Part shown: positions 44,528 to 53,745 of the stretch, one piece after another
How positions within the stretch are numbered: position 1 is the stretch's first letter
Layout of the letters: every line of letters begins with the position of its first letter
DNA from: an uncultured Paracoccaceae bacterium
GTDB taxonomy: Bacteria > Pseudomonadota > Alphaproteobacteria > Rhodobacterales > Rhodobacteraceae
DNA: 64,000 bases
Direction of reading: 5' to 3'
NCBI GenBank assembly: GCA_947500055.1
Contig: CANMQO010000001.1
Location: forward strand, 1-64,000
Made by a program: the position numbers and the translations under genes
Notes under the pieces: model-generated
Told to the model about the DNA's origin: nothing
Databases searched by the model: none
What the model saw: the letters and a program-made list of their open reading frames with translations, nothing else

Positions 44528-44541
44528 ATTGACGAGTCAAT
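44528..44541. promoter_or_regulatory. Candidate BetI operator in the choX/betI divergent promoter
   Basis: ATTGACGAGTCAAT is a perfect dyad (ATTGAC-GA-GTCAAT). It lies 25 bp upstream of choX and 44 bp upstream of betI, in the 81-bp gap between the divergent units. BetI, encoded next to it, is a choline-responsive TetR repressor that binds TTGA/TCAA dyads, so this is its likely site for both directions. Confidence 0.7.
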
Positions 44542-44584
44542 AAAAAACGATTTATCTGTTTGTGTCCACCAGAAAGAAAAACAG

Positions 44585-45154
44585 ATGCCCAAGATTGGAA
44601 TGGAACCTATCCGGCGTGCCGCATTAGTTAAAGCGACGATTGATGAGATCGGGGCGGCGGGAACACTGGATGTGACGGTTAGCAAAATTGCTAAGCGTGC
44701 GGGGATGTCCTCGGCATTGGCGCATCACTATTTTGGTGGCAAGGATCAGATTTTCGAGGCCGCGATGCGCCAGATCCTGCGTGATTACGGGGATGAGGTG
44801 GTGGCAGCCTTGCGTGGTGCAAATGACCCGGTGACGCGCGCACGCGCCATTATCGCCGCGAATTTCGCCCCATCCTGCTTTGATCCGGCCACGGTCAGTG
44901 CCTGGATGACATTTTACGTCCAAGCCCAGACCAACCCGGCCGCCCTGCGCCTGTTGCGCCTTTATCAGCGCCGTCTGCGTAGCAACCTGACCCACGCGCT
45001 GCGCCCGATCGCGGCCAATCCGGAAGAAGCCGCCGACATGCTGGCCGCCCTGATTGACGGGTTCTATATCCGCGCCGCCCTTGCCGTGCCGGATGAGGAT
45101 GCCCATGGCAAGACGCTGAAATTACTGACAATCCTGACGGGAGGTGTGGCATGA
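44585..45154 (+). CDS. betI: Choline-responsive TetR-family repressor BetI
   Basis: 189 aa. The TetR helix-turn-helix (about residues 25-47, TVSKIAKRAGMSSALAHHYFGGKDQIF) is followed by the ligand domain; the length matches BetI. It represses the bet genes, and often the choline transporter, until choline binds. ATG 44585 begins the conserved MPKIGMEPIRR sequence; the extension to 44525 is less likely. The stop overlaps the betC start by 4 bp (ATGA). Confidence 0.9.
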   Translation: MPKIGMEPIRRAALVKATIDEIGAAGTLDVTVSKIAKRAGMSSALAHHYFGGKDQIFEAAMRQILRDYGDEVVAALRGANDPVTRARAIIAANFAPSCFDPATVSAWMTFYVQAQTNPAALRLLRLYQRRLRSNLTHALRPIAANPEEAADMLAALIDGFYIRAALAVPDEDAHGKTLKLLTILTGGVA

Positions 45155-46659
45155 GCAAGCCGAATATCCTGATTATCATGGTGGATCAACTGAACGGCAC
45201 GCTGTTCCCTGATGGCCCTGCCGACTGGTTGCATGCCCCTCACCTCAAGGCGCTGGCGGCCAGGTCCACGCGTTTTGCCAATGCCTACACCGCCTCACCG
45301 CTTTGCGCCCCGGCGCGGGCGTCTTTCATGTCAGGCCAGCTGCCTTCACGTACCGGCGTTTATGACAATGCCGCTGAATTTGGCTCCTCCATTCCAACCT
45401 ATGCCCACCATCTGCGCCGTGCCGGATACCAGACCTGCCTGTCGGGCAAGATGCATTTTGTCGGCCCTGATCAGTTGCACGGGTTCGAGGAACGCCTGAC
45501 CACCGATATCTATCCCGCTGATTTCGGGTGGACGCCGGATTACCGCAAGCCCGGCGAACGGATCGACTGGTGGTATCACAATATGGGGTCGGTAACCGGT
45601 GCGGGCGTGGCCGAGATTTCCAACCAGATGGAATATGATGACGAGGTGGCTTATCACGCGACCCGCAAGCTCTATGACCTGTCACGTGGCCATGATGACC
45701 GCCCATGGTGTCTGACCGTCAGCTTTACCCATCCGCATGATCCCTATGTCGCGCGCAAGAAATATTGGGATCTTTACGCCGATTGCGATCACCTGCTGCC
45801 AGAGGTCGGGCCGATCCCTTACGCGGAGCAGGACGCGCACTCGCAACGCATCCTCGACGCGAATGACCGCGACAATTTCAACATCACTGAAGACCACATT
45901 CGCCGCGCGCGACGCGCCTATTTTGCCAATATCTCCTACCTTGACGACAAGGTTGGTGAAATCCTGCAAACACTTGCGGATACGCGGCAGGAAGCGGTGA
46001 TCGTCTTTGTGTCGGACCATGGCGATATGCTGGGTGAACGGGGCTTGTGGTTCAAAATGTCCTTCTACGAAGGATCATCGCGTGTGCCGCTGATGATTGC
46101 CTCGCCGACGATGACCGTGGGGCAAAATGCAACGCCGGTCAGCACGATCGACATTACGCCGACACTTTGCGACCTGGCCGGGGTGGACATGTCCGAGGTG
46201 ATGCCATGGACCCAGGGCGAAAGCCTTGTGCATCTGGGGCAGGGGGGGCAACGCGATACGCCGGTTGCGATGGAATACGCGGCCGAGGCGAGCTATGCCC
46301 CGCTGGTGTCCTTGCGCTATGGCAAGTGGAAATACAATCGCTGCGCACTGGATCCTGACCAGCTGTTTGATCTGGACGCTGACCCGCATGAGTTGACCAA
46401 TCTGGCTGAGGTTCCCGATCATCAAGGCACGCTGACCCAACTGCGCGCCAAATCCGAGGCGCGTTGGGACCTTGTCAAATTCGACGCCGATGTGCGCCAT
46501 TCCCAGGCTTGCCGCTGGGTCGTCTATGAGGCGCTGCGCAATGGCAATTACTACCCATGGGATTACCAGCCGCTGCAAAAAGCGTCCGAGCGCTACATGC
46601 GCAACCACATGGACCTCAACGTTCTCGAAGAAAACCAACGCTTTCCCCGTGGGGAATAA
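45151..46659 (+). CDS. betC: Choline-sulfatase
   Basis: 502 aa, type I sulfatase that hydrolyses choline O-sulfate to choline and sulfate. The signature CAPAR (residues 52-56) carries the cysteine converted to formylglycine. Metal ligands are in IIMVDQ (near residue 12) and FVSDHGDMLGE (about 290). The C-terminal block RWVYEALRNGNYYPWDYQP is typical of choline-sulfatases. Its ATG overlaps the betI stop. Presence of betC lets the cell use choline sulfate, a common algal osmolyte. Confidence 0.92.
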   Translation: MSKPNILIIMVDQLNGTLFPDGPADWLHAPHLKALAARSTRFANAYTASPLCAPARASFMSGQLPSRTGVYDNAAEFGSSIPTYAHHLRRAGYQTCLSGKMHFVGPDQLHGFEERLTTDIYPADFGWTPDYRKPGERIDWWYHNMGSVTGAGVAEISNQMEYDDEVAYHATRKLYDLSRGHDDRPWCLTVSFTHPHDPYVARKKYWDLYADCDHLLPEVGPIPYAEQDAHSQRILDANDRDNFNITEDHIRRARRAYFANISYLDDKVGEILQTLADTRQEAVIVFVSDHGDMLGERGLWFKMSFYEGSSRVPLMIASPTMTVGQNATPVSTIDITPTLCDLAGVDMSEVMPWTQGESLVHLGQGGQRDTPVAMEYAAEASYAPLVSLRYGKWKYNRCALDPDQLFDLDADPHELTNLAEVPDHQGTLTQLRAKSEARWDLVKFDADVRHSQACRWVVYEALRNGNYYPWDYQPLQKASERYMRNHMDLNVLEENQRFPRGE

Positions 46660-46677
46660 CCTCATCACCGTCGCCTG

Positions 46678-46700
46678 CAAACGCTCTCCCAGAGCGTTTG
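46678..46700. terminator. Hairpin between betC and betB
   Basis: A perfect 10-bp stem CAAACGCTCT (46678-46687) with AGAGCGTTTG (46691-46700) encloses a 3-nt loop. No T-run follows, so it is more likely a processing or stabilising hairpin within the bet operon than a terminator. Confidence 0.6.
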
Positions 46701-46749
46701 CTCAGCGGCTCCGATTACCAAAAATACTCCCGCCGGAGGCATCAAAGCC

Positions 46750-48201
46750 ATGAACACACAACCCAAAGCTAGCCATTTTGTGGATGGCAGATATATCGAA
46801 GACACAGCCGGCGAGGTCATTGAAGTGATCTATCCCGCCACAGGTGAAGTCATTGCCAAATTACACGCAGCCACCCCTGCGATTGTTGATCAGGCGCTTG
46901 CTGCCGCCAAACGCGCGCAAAAGGAATGGGCGGGCTGGACGGCGACCGCGCGTGGCCGTGTGCTGCGCCGGGCCGCCGATATCATGCGCGACCGCAATCA
47001 TGATCTGTCGGTGCTGGAAACCTATGACACCGGCAAACCCTATCAGGAAACCAGCGTTGTGGATGCCACATCCGGGGCCGATGCGCTGGAATATTTCGGC
47101 GGTTTGGCCGCCAGCATTACCGGAGAACACATCCCGCTGGGCGAGGATTTTGTCTATACCCGTCGCGAGCCATTGGGCGTTTGCGTCGGCATTGGTGCGT
47201 GGAACTATCCAACGCAAATCGCCTGCTGGAAGGCTGCACCCGCACTCGCTTGCGGCAATGCGATGGTGTTCAAACCGTCAGAAACCACCCCGCTTTGCGC
47301 ACTGAAAGTCGCCGAAATCCTGGTCGAGGCGGGCGCGCCTGCTGGCGTTTACAACGTCATTCAAGGCTACGGCGCAGTTGGTGCATCGCTGATAACTGAT
47401 CCGCGCGTGGACAAGGTGTCACTGACCGGCTCAGTCCCCACGGGGCGTAAGGTTTATGCCGCCGCAGCAGAGGGCGTGCGTCATGTGACAATGGAACTGG
47501 GGGGCAAGTCCCCGCTTGTGATCTTTGATGATGCCGATCTGGAAAACGCGGTGTCAGGCGCGATTCTGGGCAATTTCTATTCCTCTGGTCAGGTGTGCTC
47601 GAACGGCACGCGGGTTTTTGTCCAAAAGGGGATCAAGGACGCATTCCTCAAACGTCTGACGGAACGACTTGCGGGCGTCAAAATGGGTGACCCGCAGGAC
47701 CCGGAGGTGAATTTTGGTCCCATGGTGTCTGAAAACCAGCGTGACATTGTTGAAGGGTTTTTTGCCAAGGGCGTGGATGAAGGCGCGACACTGGTCACCG
47801 GCGGCAAGCGTGCTGACCGCAACGGGTTCTACCTTGAACCGACCGTCTTTGCCGATGTCACCGACGACATGACCATCGCGCGGGACGAGATTTTTGGCCC
47901 GGTCATGTCGGTACTGGATTTCGACACCGAGGAAGAGGTGCTGGCGCGCGCCAATGACACGGAATTCGGCCTTGCTGCCGGTGTCTTTACCGCCGATCTG
48001 ACCCGCGCCCACCGCATGGTCGCAGGGTTCGAAGCGGGCACATGCTACATCAACACCTATAATGATGCGCCGGTTGAGGCCCCGTTTGGTGGTTCAAAAA
48101 TGTCTGGCGTGGGCCGCGAAAACTCCAAGGCGGCGATTGAGCATTACAGCCAGATCAAGGGCGTCTATGTCCGTATGGGCGATCTGGAGGCGCCGTTTTA
48201 G
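46750..48201 (+). CDS. betB: Betaine-aldehyde dehydrogenase
   Basis: 483 aa aldehyde dehydrogenase that oxidises betaine aldehyde to glycine betaine with NAD(P)+. The cofactor segment [30 protein letters not shown], the catalytic glutamate in [10 protein letters not shown] (about 252) and the catalytic cysteine in [13 protein letters not shown] (about 286) are present. The C-terminus [14 protein letters not shown] matches BetB. GGAGG lies about 13 nt before the start. It completes betaine synthesis with BetA next door. Confidence 0.93.
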   Translation: MNTQPKASHFVDGRYIEDTAGEVIEVIYPATGEVIAKLHAATPAIVDQALAAAKRAQKEWAGWTATARGRVLRRAADIMRDRNHDLSVLETYDTGKPYQETSVVDATSGADALEYFGGLAASITGEHIPLGEDFVYTRREPLGVCVGIGAWNYPTQIACWKAAPALACGNAMVFKPSETTPLCALKVAEILVEAGAPAGVYNVIQGYGAVGASLITDPRVDKVSLTGSVPTGRKVYAAAAEGVRHVTMELGGKSPLVIFDDADLENAVSGAILGNFYSSGQVCSNGTRVFVQKGIKDAFLKRLTERLAGVKMGDPQDPEVNFGPMVSENQRDIVEGFFAKGVDEGATLVTGGKRADRNGFYLEPTVFADVTDDMTIARDEIFGPVMSVLDFDTEEEVLARANDTEFGLAAGVFTADLTRAHRMVAGFEAGTCYINTYNDAPVEAPFGGSKMSGVGRENSKAAIEHYSQIKGVYVRMGDLEAPF

Positions 48202-49860
48202 ATGCGCGCAGATTACGTCATTATCGGCGCAGGCTCTGCTGGCTGCGCCATGGCTTACCGCTTGGCCGAGGCGGGCAAGCAGGTGCTGGTGATTGAACAT
48301 GGTGGCAGTGATGCTGGCCCGTTCATTCAGATGCCTGCCGCGCTGTCCTACCCGATGAATATGAAAATGTATGATTGGGGAATGAAGTCGGAGCCAGAGC
48401 CGCATCTGGGTGGGCGCCAGTTGGTGACCCCGCGCGGCAAGGTGATCGGCGGCTCATCCTCGATCAACGGGATGATCTATGTGCGTGGCCATGCCCGCGA
48501 TTTCGATCATTGGGCCGGGCAGGGCGCGCAGGGCTGGTCCTATGCCGATGTGCTGCCATATTTCAAACGGATGGAACATTGGCATGATGGCGGACATGGC
48601 GGTGACCCTGAATGGCGGGGCAAGGATGGCCCGTTGCACGTCACCCGTGGCCCCCGGAAAAACCCGCTCACCCGCGCCTTTGTCGAGGCGGGGGCACAGG
48701 CCGGATACCCTGTGACCGGTGACTATAATGGTGCGCAACAGGAAGGGTTCGGCCCGTTCGATGCAACCATCTACAAGGGGCGACGCTGGTCGGCGGCGAA
48801 TGCCTATATGCGGCCTGCGCTGAAACGGCCCAATTGCACGATCACACGGGCGTTGGCCCGTCGGATCATCATCGAGGACGGGCGTGCTACGGGGGTTGAG
48901 GTCAGCCGGGGCAGCAAGATTGAGGTCATCCATGCCAATGTCGAAGTCATCATCGCCGCCTCATCGCTGAATTCGCCCAAGCTGCTGATGTTGTCGGGTA
49001 TCGGCCCGGCGGCACATCTGGCCGAACATGGCATTGATGTGGTCGCGGATCGTCCCGGCGTGGGGCAGAACCTACAGGACCATCTGGAACTTTATATCCA
49101 GCAGGCAGCGACCAAACCGGTGACCCTGTTTTCCTATTGGAACTTGCGCGGCAAGGCCCGGATCGGGGCCGAGTGGCTGTTGTGGAAAACCGGTTTGGGC
49201 AGCTCCAACCAGTTTGAAAGCGCGGGCTTCATCCGGTCAAAGGCGGGGATCGATTACCCCGATATCCAGTTCCATTTCCTGCCCATCGCTGTCAGCTATG
49301 ATGGCAAGGTGGCGCCTGAAGGTCATGGATTTCAGGCCCATGTCGGCCCGATGCGATCTGTTTCGCGCGGGCAGGTCACGCTCCGTTCAGCTGATCCCAA
49401 TGACAACCCGCGTATCCAGTTCAACTACATGTCCGATCCGCAGGATTGGGAAGAGTTCCGGACCTGTATCCGCCTGACGCGCGAGATTTTCGCCCAACCC
49501 GCCTTTGATGAATATCGTGGGCATGAGATTCAGCCCGGCGATGCGGCGCAGACCGATGAGGAGCTGGACGCCTTCATCCGCGACCACGCCGAAAGCGCCT
49601 ATCACCCTTGCGGCACCTGCAAGATGGGTGCGGTCGACGATCCGATGGCGGTGGTTGACCCACAGGCGCGGGTTATCGGGGTTGATGGTCTGCGCCTTGC
49701 CGACAGTTCGATTTTCCCGCGCATCACCAATGGCAATCTGAACGCGCCGTCGATCATGGTGGGCGAGAAAGTGTCGGATCACATCCTGCAACGTCATCCG
49801 TTGCCGCCGGTGAATGACGAACCATGGATCAACCCTGCGTGGGAAACATCACAGCGTTAG
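48202..49860 (+). CDS. betA: Choline dehydrogenase
   Basis: 552 aa, GMC-family FAD oxidoreductase that oxidises choline to betaine aldehyde at the membrane. The FAD motif GAGSAGC is at residues 8-14, GMC signature 1 in [18 protein letters not shown] (about 75-92), and the C-terminal HPCGTCKMG block with the catalytic histidine (about residue 469) followed by [12 protein letters not shown]. Its ATG follows the betB stop directly. It ends the bet operon. Confidence 0.93.
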   Translation: MRADYVIIGAGSAGCAMAYRLAEAGKQVLVIEHGGSDAGPFIQMPAALSYPMNMKMYDWGMKSEPEPHLGGRQLVTPRGKVIGGSSSINGMIYVRGHARDFDHWAGQGAQGWSYADVLPYFKRMEHWHDGGHGGDPEWRGKDGPLHVTRGPRKNPLTRAFVEAGAQAGYPVTGDYNGAQQEGFGPFDATIYKGRRWSAANAYMRPALKRPNCTITRALARRIIIEDGRATGVEVSRGSKIEVIHANVEVIIAASSLNSPKLLMLSGIGPAAHLAEHGIDVVADRPGVGQNLQDHLELYIQQAATKPVTLFSYWNLRGKARIGAEWLLWKTGLGSSNQFESAGFIRSKAGIDYPDIQFHFLPIAVSYDGKVAPEGHGFQAHVGPMRSVSRGQVTLRSADPNDNPRIQFNYMSDPQDWEEFRTCIRLTREIFAQPAFDEYRGHEIQPGDAAQTDEELDAFIRDHAESAYHPCGTCKMGAVDDPMAVVDPQARVIGVDGLRLADSSIFPRITNGNLNAPSIMVGEKVSDHILQRHPLPPVNDEPWINPAWETSQR

Positions 49861-49866
49861 GGATTT

Positions 49867-49882
49867 GTTAACCTAGGTTAAC
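49867..49882. promoter_or_regulatory. Perfect 16-bp palindrome between betA and the nuclease gene
   Basis: GTTAACCTAGGTTAAC is its own reverse complement. It lies 7 bp after the betA stop and 45 bp before the nuclease start. A further TTAAC occurs at 49895-49899. TTAA half-sites suggest a CtrA-like site, but the spacing is 6 rather than the canonical 7. Its role is unknown. Confidence 0.5.
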
Positions 49883-49926
49883 AGAAGCGCTTGCTTAACG
49901 GTGGCCCGGCGCTCTAATCGGCGGGC

Positions 49927-50574
49927 ATGCGTTGTCTTCTTTGGTTCTTATGCAGTCTCGCTTGGGCTGGTGCGGCTGTGGCCGGGCCGGAGGGCACTGT
50001 GCGCGTCGTCGATGCCGATACCATTGATGTCGGCGATACCCGCGTGCGTCTGCATGGCATCGACGCCCCGGAGATGGGGCAACCTTGCAGTGCCAATGGC
50101 CGCGAATGGGATTGCGGGCGCTGGGCGCGCGACTTTGTCCGTGACCAGTTCGAAGGGCGGCACGCCCGTTGCGACATGATCGAGACTGACCGCTATGATC
50201 GTGTGGTTGCAACCTGTCAGGTGGGCCGGCAGGACATGGGTGCCGCAATCGTGCAGGCGGGTGCGGCTTGGGCTTATCGCCGCTATTCCAACGCCTATGA
50301 TCTGGATGAAAAGGCGGCTGCGGTGACGGAGCGGGGGATCTGGGGCTTTGCGATCGAAGCGCCAGCGGCGTTTCGTGAAAGACGCATCACCGGCAGAACT
50401 GCGCCGGACCCGTCTTGTGTGATCAAGGGAAATATCTCGGGCAATGGGCGGATTTACCATCTGCCGCGCGACGGAAGCTATGCCCGAACAGGCATCAATC
50501 CGGCCAGCGGCGAACGCTGGTTTTGCAGTATCGCAGAGGCCGAAGCAGCAGGATGGCGGCCCGTCCGCAAATAA
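49927..50574 (+). CDS. Secreted thermonuclease-like (SNase) protein
   Basis: 215 aa with a signal peptide ending near GAAVAGPE. The SNase domain spans about residues 22-140: VRVVDADTIDVGDTRVRLHGIDAPEMGQ supplies the metal-binding Asp and Arg, and DRYDRVVATC and the Glu segment complete the site. A C-terminal region with GERWFCSIAEAEAAGWRP resembles an Excalibur-like calcium motif. It probably degrades extracellular or periplasmic nucleic acid. Confidence 0.87.
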   Translation: MRCLLWFLCSLAWAGAAVAGPEGTVRVVDADTIDVGDTRVRLHGIDAPEMGQPCSANGREWDCGRWARDFVRDQFEGRHARCDMIETDRYDRVVATCQVGRQDMGAAIVQAGAAWAYRRYSNAYDLDEKAAAVTERGIWGFAIEAPAAFRERRITGRTAPDPSCVIKGNISGNGRIYHLPRDGSYARTGINPASGERWFCSIAEAEAAGWRPVRK

Positions 50575-50649
50575 GTTGATCCGGATCAAAGCCGGGTCAC
50601 CAGCGGCAGGTTAACGTCACTTGGAACACGAAAGACCAAGGAGACCGCA

Positions 50650-50892
50650 ATGTCGCATACCCCACATGAACTGAACGAAGAGTTTCCAGATCAACAGGCA
50701 ACCATCCATAAGCTGAAGGAAGCGGACGCGCATTTTGCGAAACTTACCGACAGTTATCACGACATCAACCGGGCCATTCACCGGGCGGAAAGCGATGTGG
50801 CGCCGACGGACGATCTGCACATGTCGCAAATGCGTAAAGAGCGGATGCAACTGAAGGATCAGATCGCCGCCGCATTGCGCGACGCGGGCTAA
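50650..50892 (+). CDS. YdcH/DUF465-family small protein
   Basis: 80 aa, hydrophilic and coiled-coil-like, with the DUF465 pattern FPDQQATIHKLKEADAHFAKL ... HDINRAIHRAE ... LKDQI. Function unknown; members are small and common in proteobacteria. AAGGAG precedes ATG 50650. Its last 4 bp overlap the end of convergent pccR. Confidence 0.87.
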   Translation: MSHTPHELNEEFPDQQATIHKLKEADAHFAKLTDSYHDINRAIHRAESDVAPTDDLHMSQMRKERMQLKDQIAAALRDAG

Positions 50893-52289
50893 TCCAACTG
50901 ATAGGGCAGGACCCCGCGCTTGTTGGGGTCCACCCGCAAATGACGCTCCAGCGGCGGAACAGACCTTTGATGGCAGTTGCGCCGCTCGCAGATCCGGCAG
51001 GAAATCCCGATTGGCGCATAGGCCGCTGCCGACCCCAGATCCATGTGGTCCGCATAGACAAGTGCCGGGGCGTGCTTCACCTCGCATCCCAACCCGATGG
51101 CATAGCGCCGGGTGGGCTGGCTGTAGGAGCCGCCGGATTTGCTGACATCGCGGGCCAGGCAGAAATACCGCGCCCCGTCGGGCGTTTCGGCCAGTTGCCG
51201 CAGGAATTGTCCGGGTGTTTCAAATGCCTGATGTACGTTCCACAGCGGACAGGCACCGCCATAGCGGGCAAATTGCAGTGTTGTCGCTGAATGTCGTTTG
51301 GTGATCGTGCCTGCCTGATCCACCCGGACAAAGAAAAACGGAATGCCCTTGGCCCCGGGCCGTTGCATGGTGGACAGCCGATGGGCCACCTGTTCCAGCG
51401 ATGCGCCAAAGCGCGTCGCCAACACCTCCAGATCATGCCGGGTTTCCTCAGCGGCGGCCAGAAACACCCCGTAAGGCATCAGCGCCGCCCCGGCAAAATA
51501 ATTGGCCAGCCCGACTTTTGCGATGCTGCGTGCCTCTTCCGATTGGAACCGCGCAAGGTCCAGCGTCGCGGTCAGCAGCGGATCTTGCGTGATCAGGGCC
51601 AGTTGCAGCAGCAGTTGAAAGGTCTGGGTCGCGGGGCTGGCATGTTTGGAAATCGTCAGCGTTTTTGTCGCCGCATCATAATGGCGGACCGCATCCGTGC
51701 CGGTCATCACGGTGGTGATTTGCCGCGTGGCCAGGGTGCGGATCGCGGCCTCCGCCATGGTTTCACCGGGCGGGCACTGGCTGGAAAAACGCTCGGCGCT
51801 GCGGTCTACGGCGTCAATGTAGTTGTCGCAGTAGTGGAAGAAATCGCGCACCTCTTCCCAGGGGCTGGGGCGCAGGCGCACATCCTCGCGGCCCAAGGCC
51901 TCATCCAGCGAGGCGAGCCGTTCGTGGCTTTGCCGGTAGGCCGCGTGCAATTCGAGAAAGGCCCGGGCCAATGTGGGCGCGTTGGCAGCCGCAAGGCGCA
52001 GATCGGCCAGGGCCGGGGCGGTGCCGGTAAAGACCGGATCGGCCAGCGCCTCGCGCATATCGCCGACAAGCCGCGCCTCATCCCCCGATTGCAGTTCGGT
52101 CACGTCGAAACCGAATTCCTGCGCCAGCCCCAGCACCACTGCGGTGGACACGGGCCGGTTGTTGTTTTCCATCTGGTTGAGATAGGGCAGCGACACGCCC
52201 AGCTTTTCAGCAAAGGCTTTCTGAGTCAGCGATAGCCGTCCGCGCAATTCACGCAGCTTCGCACCGGCATAGAGTTTCTGGGGCGGCAT
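50889..52289 (-). CDS. pccR: PccR-type short-chain fatty-acyl regulator (ScfR family)
   Basis: 466 aa. An XRE helix-turn-helix occupies about residues 8-65 (LRELRGRLSLTQKAFAEKLGVSLPYLNQMENNNRP), followed by an IrrE/ImmA-like central segment and a DUF2083 C-terminal domain. The last 60 residues hold a cysteine cluster (GISCRICERRNCHQR). ScfR regulators (PccR, RamB, MccR) sense short-chain acyl-CoA and control propionyl-CoA or acetate genes. The dyad of TTTGCA elements immediately before its own start and repeats before pccB fit PccR. The assignment to pccR rests on proximity to pccB. Confidence 0.88.
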   Translation of the reverse strand: MPPQKLYAGAKLRELRGRLSLTQKAFAEKLGVSLPYLNQMENNNRPVSTAVVLGLAQEFGFDVTELQSGDEARLVGDMREALADPVFTGTAPALADLRLAAANAPTLARAFLELHAAYRQSHERLASLDEALGREDVRLRPSPWEEVRDFFHYCDNYIDAVDRSAERFSSQCPPGETMAEAAIRTLATRQITTVMTGTDAVRHYDAATKTLTISKHASPATQTFQLLLQLALITQDPLLTATLDLARFQSEEARSIAKVGLANYFAGAALMPYGVFLAAAEETRHDLEVLATRFGASLEQVAHRLSTMQRPGAKGIPFFFVRVDQAGTITKRHSATTLQFARYGGACPLWNVHQAFETPGQFLRQLAETPDGARYFCLARDVSKSGGSYSQPTRRYAIGLGCEVKHAPALVYADHMDLGSAAAYAPIGISCRICERRNCHQRSVPPLERHLRVDPNKRGVLPYQLD

Positions 52290-52297
52290 AGGGCACC

Positions 52298-52333
52298 TTT
52301 GCAGTTTTGCTAAGCAGGTTTAGCAAATGCAAA
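52298..52333. promoter_or_regulatory. Candidate PccR operator upstream of pccR
   Basis: Two arms face each other: TTTGCAGTTTTGCTAA (52298-52313) and TTAGCAAATGCAAA (52320-52333), together an imperfect inverted repeat of TTTGCA/TGCAAA units. It lies 9-44 bp before the pccR start and matches the motif found before pccB (53624-53672). RamB- and PccR-type regulators recognise TTTGCAAA-like sites. Confidence 0.7.
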
Positions 52334-52340
52334 CCATAGG

Positions 52341-53552
52341 TCAACCAAGCGCGTTTTCGCGCCAGATGACAAATAGCACCGACAGCATGGCCAGCACCGA
52401 AACGCTCAGCATCACCCATTGTAGGGGCAGCGTGCCGGTTTCCAAGGTTAGCAAGCCGCCTGCAAATTGTGACAAGGCCGCTCCACCGCCGATCATGATC
52501 GCCCCGCCAAGCCCGCTGGCGGTGCCAGCCAGATGTGGCCTGACCGAGATTGAGCCGGCCATGACATTGGGCAAGGTCATTCCATTGCCGACCCCCAGAA
52601 GGACGCAGAAGCCAAAGAAGTTCAGCGGATGGATCACCCCGGACAATGTCAGGATGACGGACAGGCCCATGCCGATGATCGTGATGCCGGTTCCTGCCAG
52701 TGCCATCCAGTTGATGCCCATCCGCACCGAAAACCGGCCCGACAGGAAATTTCCCATGGCATAACCGATGGCCGGTGCGCCAAGGGCAACTCCGCTCCAG
52801 AGAGGGGAAAGCCCGAAGATGCTGGTCGCCACAAAGGATGCGCCACCAAGCAAGGCAAAGAATGCGCCGGAACTGAAGGCCGAGCACAGCACGTAGCCCC
52901 AAAACCGGGGGGAGCGGAACAATTCGGGGTATCCTTTGACCTGATCGGCAAAGCTGACGCCCTTGCCCGTGACTGTTTCGCCAAGGTCGAAATAACACAG
53001 GATCAAAACGCCGGTACCGGCCAGGGCCAGAAAGATGAATGTCGCGTGCCAGCCGAATAGCTGATCCAGCGCACCACCAATCATCGGGCCGACCATGGGC
53101 ACAATAGCCATGCCCATCGTGACATAGCCGATCATTGATGCCGCCTGTTCCTGTGGCACCATATCACGCACGATGGCCCGGCTGAGCGCCATGGACGTTG
53201 CCACGGCCGCTTGCAGAATACGGAACAGCAGGAATGTTTCGACGGTCGTGGCCATGTAAGTGCCTATCGTGGCCAGCACGAAGATGACCAGGGACCCCAT
53301 GACAATCTTGCGCCGCCCGAACCGATCCGAAATCGGTCCGATAATCGTCTGCAATACGGCGGTTGCCGCCAGATAGCCCGAGAGGGCGATCTGCATGATC
53401 GCGTATTCCGTTTTGAAATAGGTTGTCATTGCCGCAAGCGAAGGCAGGAAAATCGACATGTTCAACGCTGACATGCCTGTAATCAGGATCAGTGTCAGAA
53501 TGTGTGGCGGCGTTGCGCGATCAAGAAATCGAATATGCGGCAGAACGGTCAT
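52341..53552 (-). CDS. Bcr/CflA-family MFS drug exporter
   Basis: 403 aa with twelve hydrophobic segments. The MFS motif A variant GPISDRFGRRKIVMGS lies at about 72-87, and the SRAIVRDMVPQEQAASMIGYVTM segment of motif-C surroundings at about 123-145, typical of Bcr/CflA exporters (bicyclomycin, chloramphenicol and similar compounds). The start is separated from the pccB promoter region. The physiological substrate is unknown. Confidence 0.87.
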   Translation of the reverse strand: MTVLPHIRFLDRATPPHILTLILITGMSALNMSIFLPSLAAMTTYFKTEYAIMQIALSGYLAATAVLQTIIGPISDRFGRRKIVMGSLVIFVLATIGTYMATTVETFLLFRILQAAVATSMALSRAIVRDMVPQEQAASMIGYVTMGMAIVPMVGPMIGGALDQLFGWHATFIFLALAGTGVLILCYFDLGETVTGKGVSFADQVKGYPELFRSPRFWGYVLCSAFSSGAFFALLGGASFVATSIFGLSPLWSGVALGAPAIGYAMGNFLSGRFSVRMGINWMALAGTGITIIGMGLSVILTLSGVIHPLNFFGFCVLLGVGNGMTLPNVMAGSISVRPHLAGTASGLGGAIMIGGGAALSQFAGGLLTLETGTLPLQWVMLSVSVLAMLSVLFVIWRENALG

Positions 53553-53623
53553 TCACCAGACTTAGGGTCGCAAGCCACAACTGTCCATCACAGTCAGGCG
53601 CAAACCTGCGACGCGGTGGTTGA

Positions 53624-53672
53624 TTTGCAGTTTTGCAAATATGTTCCGATGCTAAGTCGTGTATTTGCAAAT
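53624..53672. promoter_or_regulatory. Candidate PccR operators upstream of pccB
   Basis: TTTGCAGTTTTGCAAAT spans 53624-53640 and a perfect palindrome ATTTGCAAAT spans 53663-53672. They lie 74-122 bp before pccB and repeat the motif before pccR. The spacing of the centres suggests two turns on one DNA face. They also lie 72 bp upstream of the divergent MFS gene. Confidence 0.7.
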
Positions 53673-53745
53673 TTTCTCATTCCAACTTCTCCTGAGCCTG
53701 TAAAACCCTTAGGACAAGAGGGGACCAGCAGGGGGAGTGACATAA

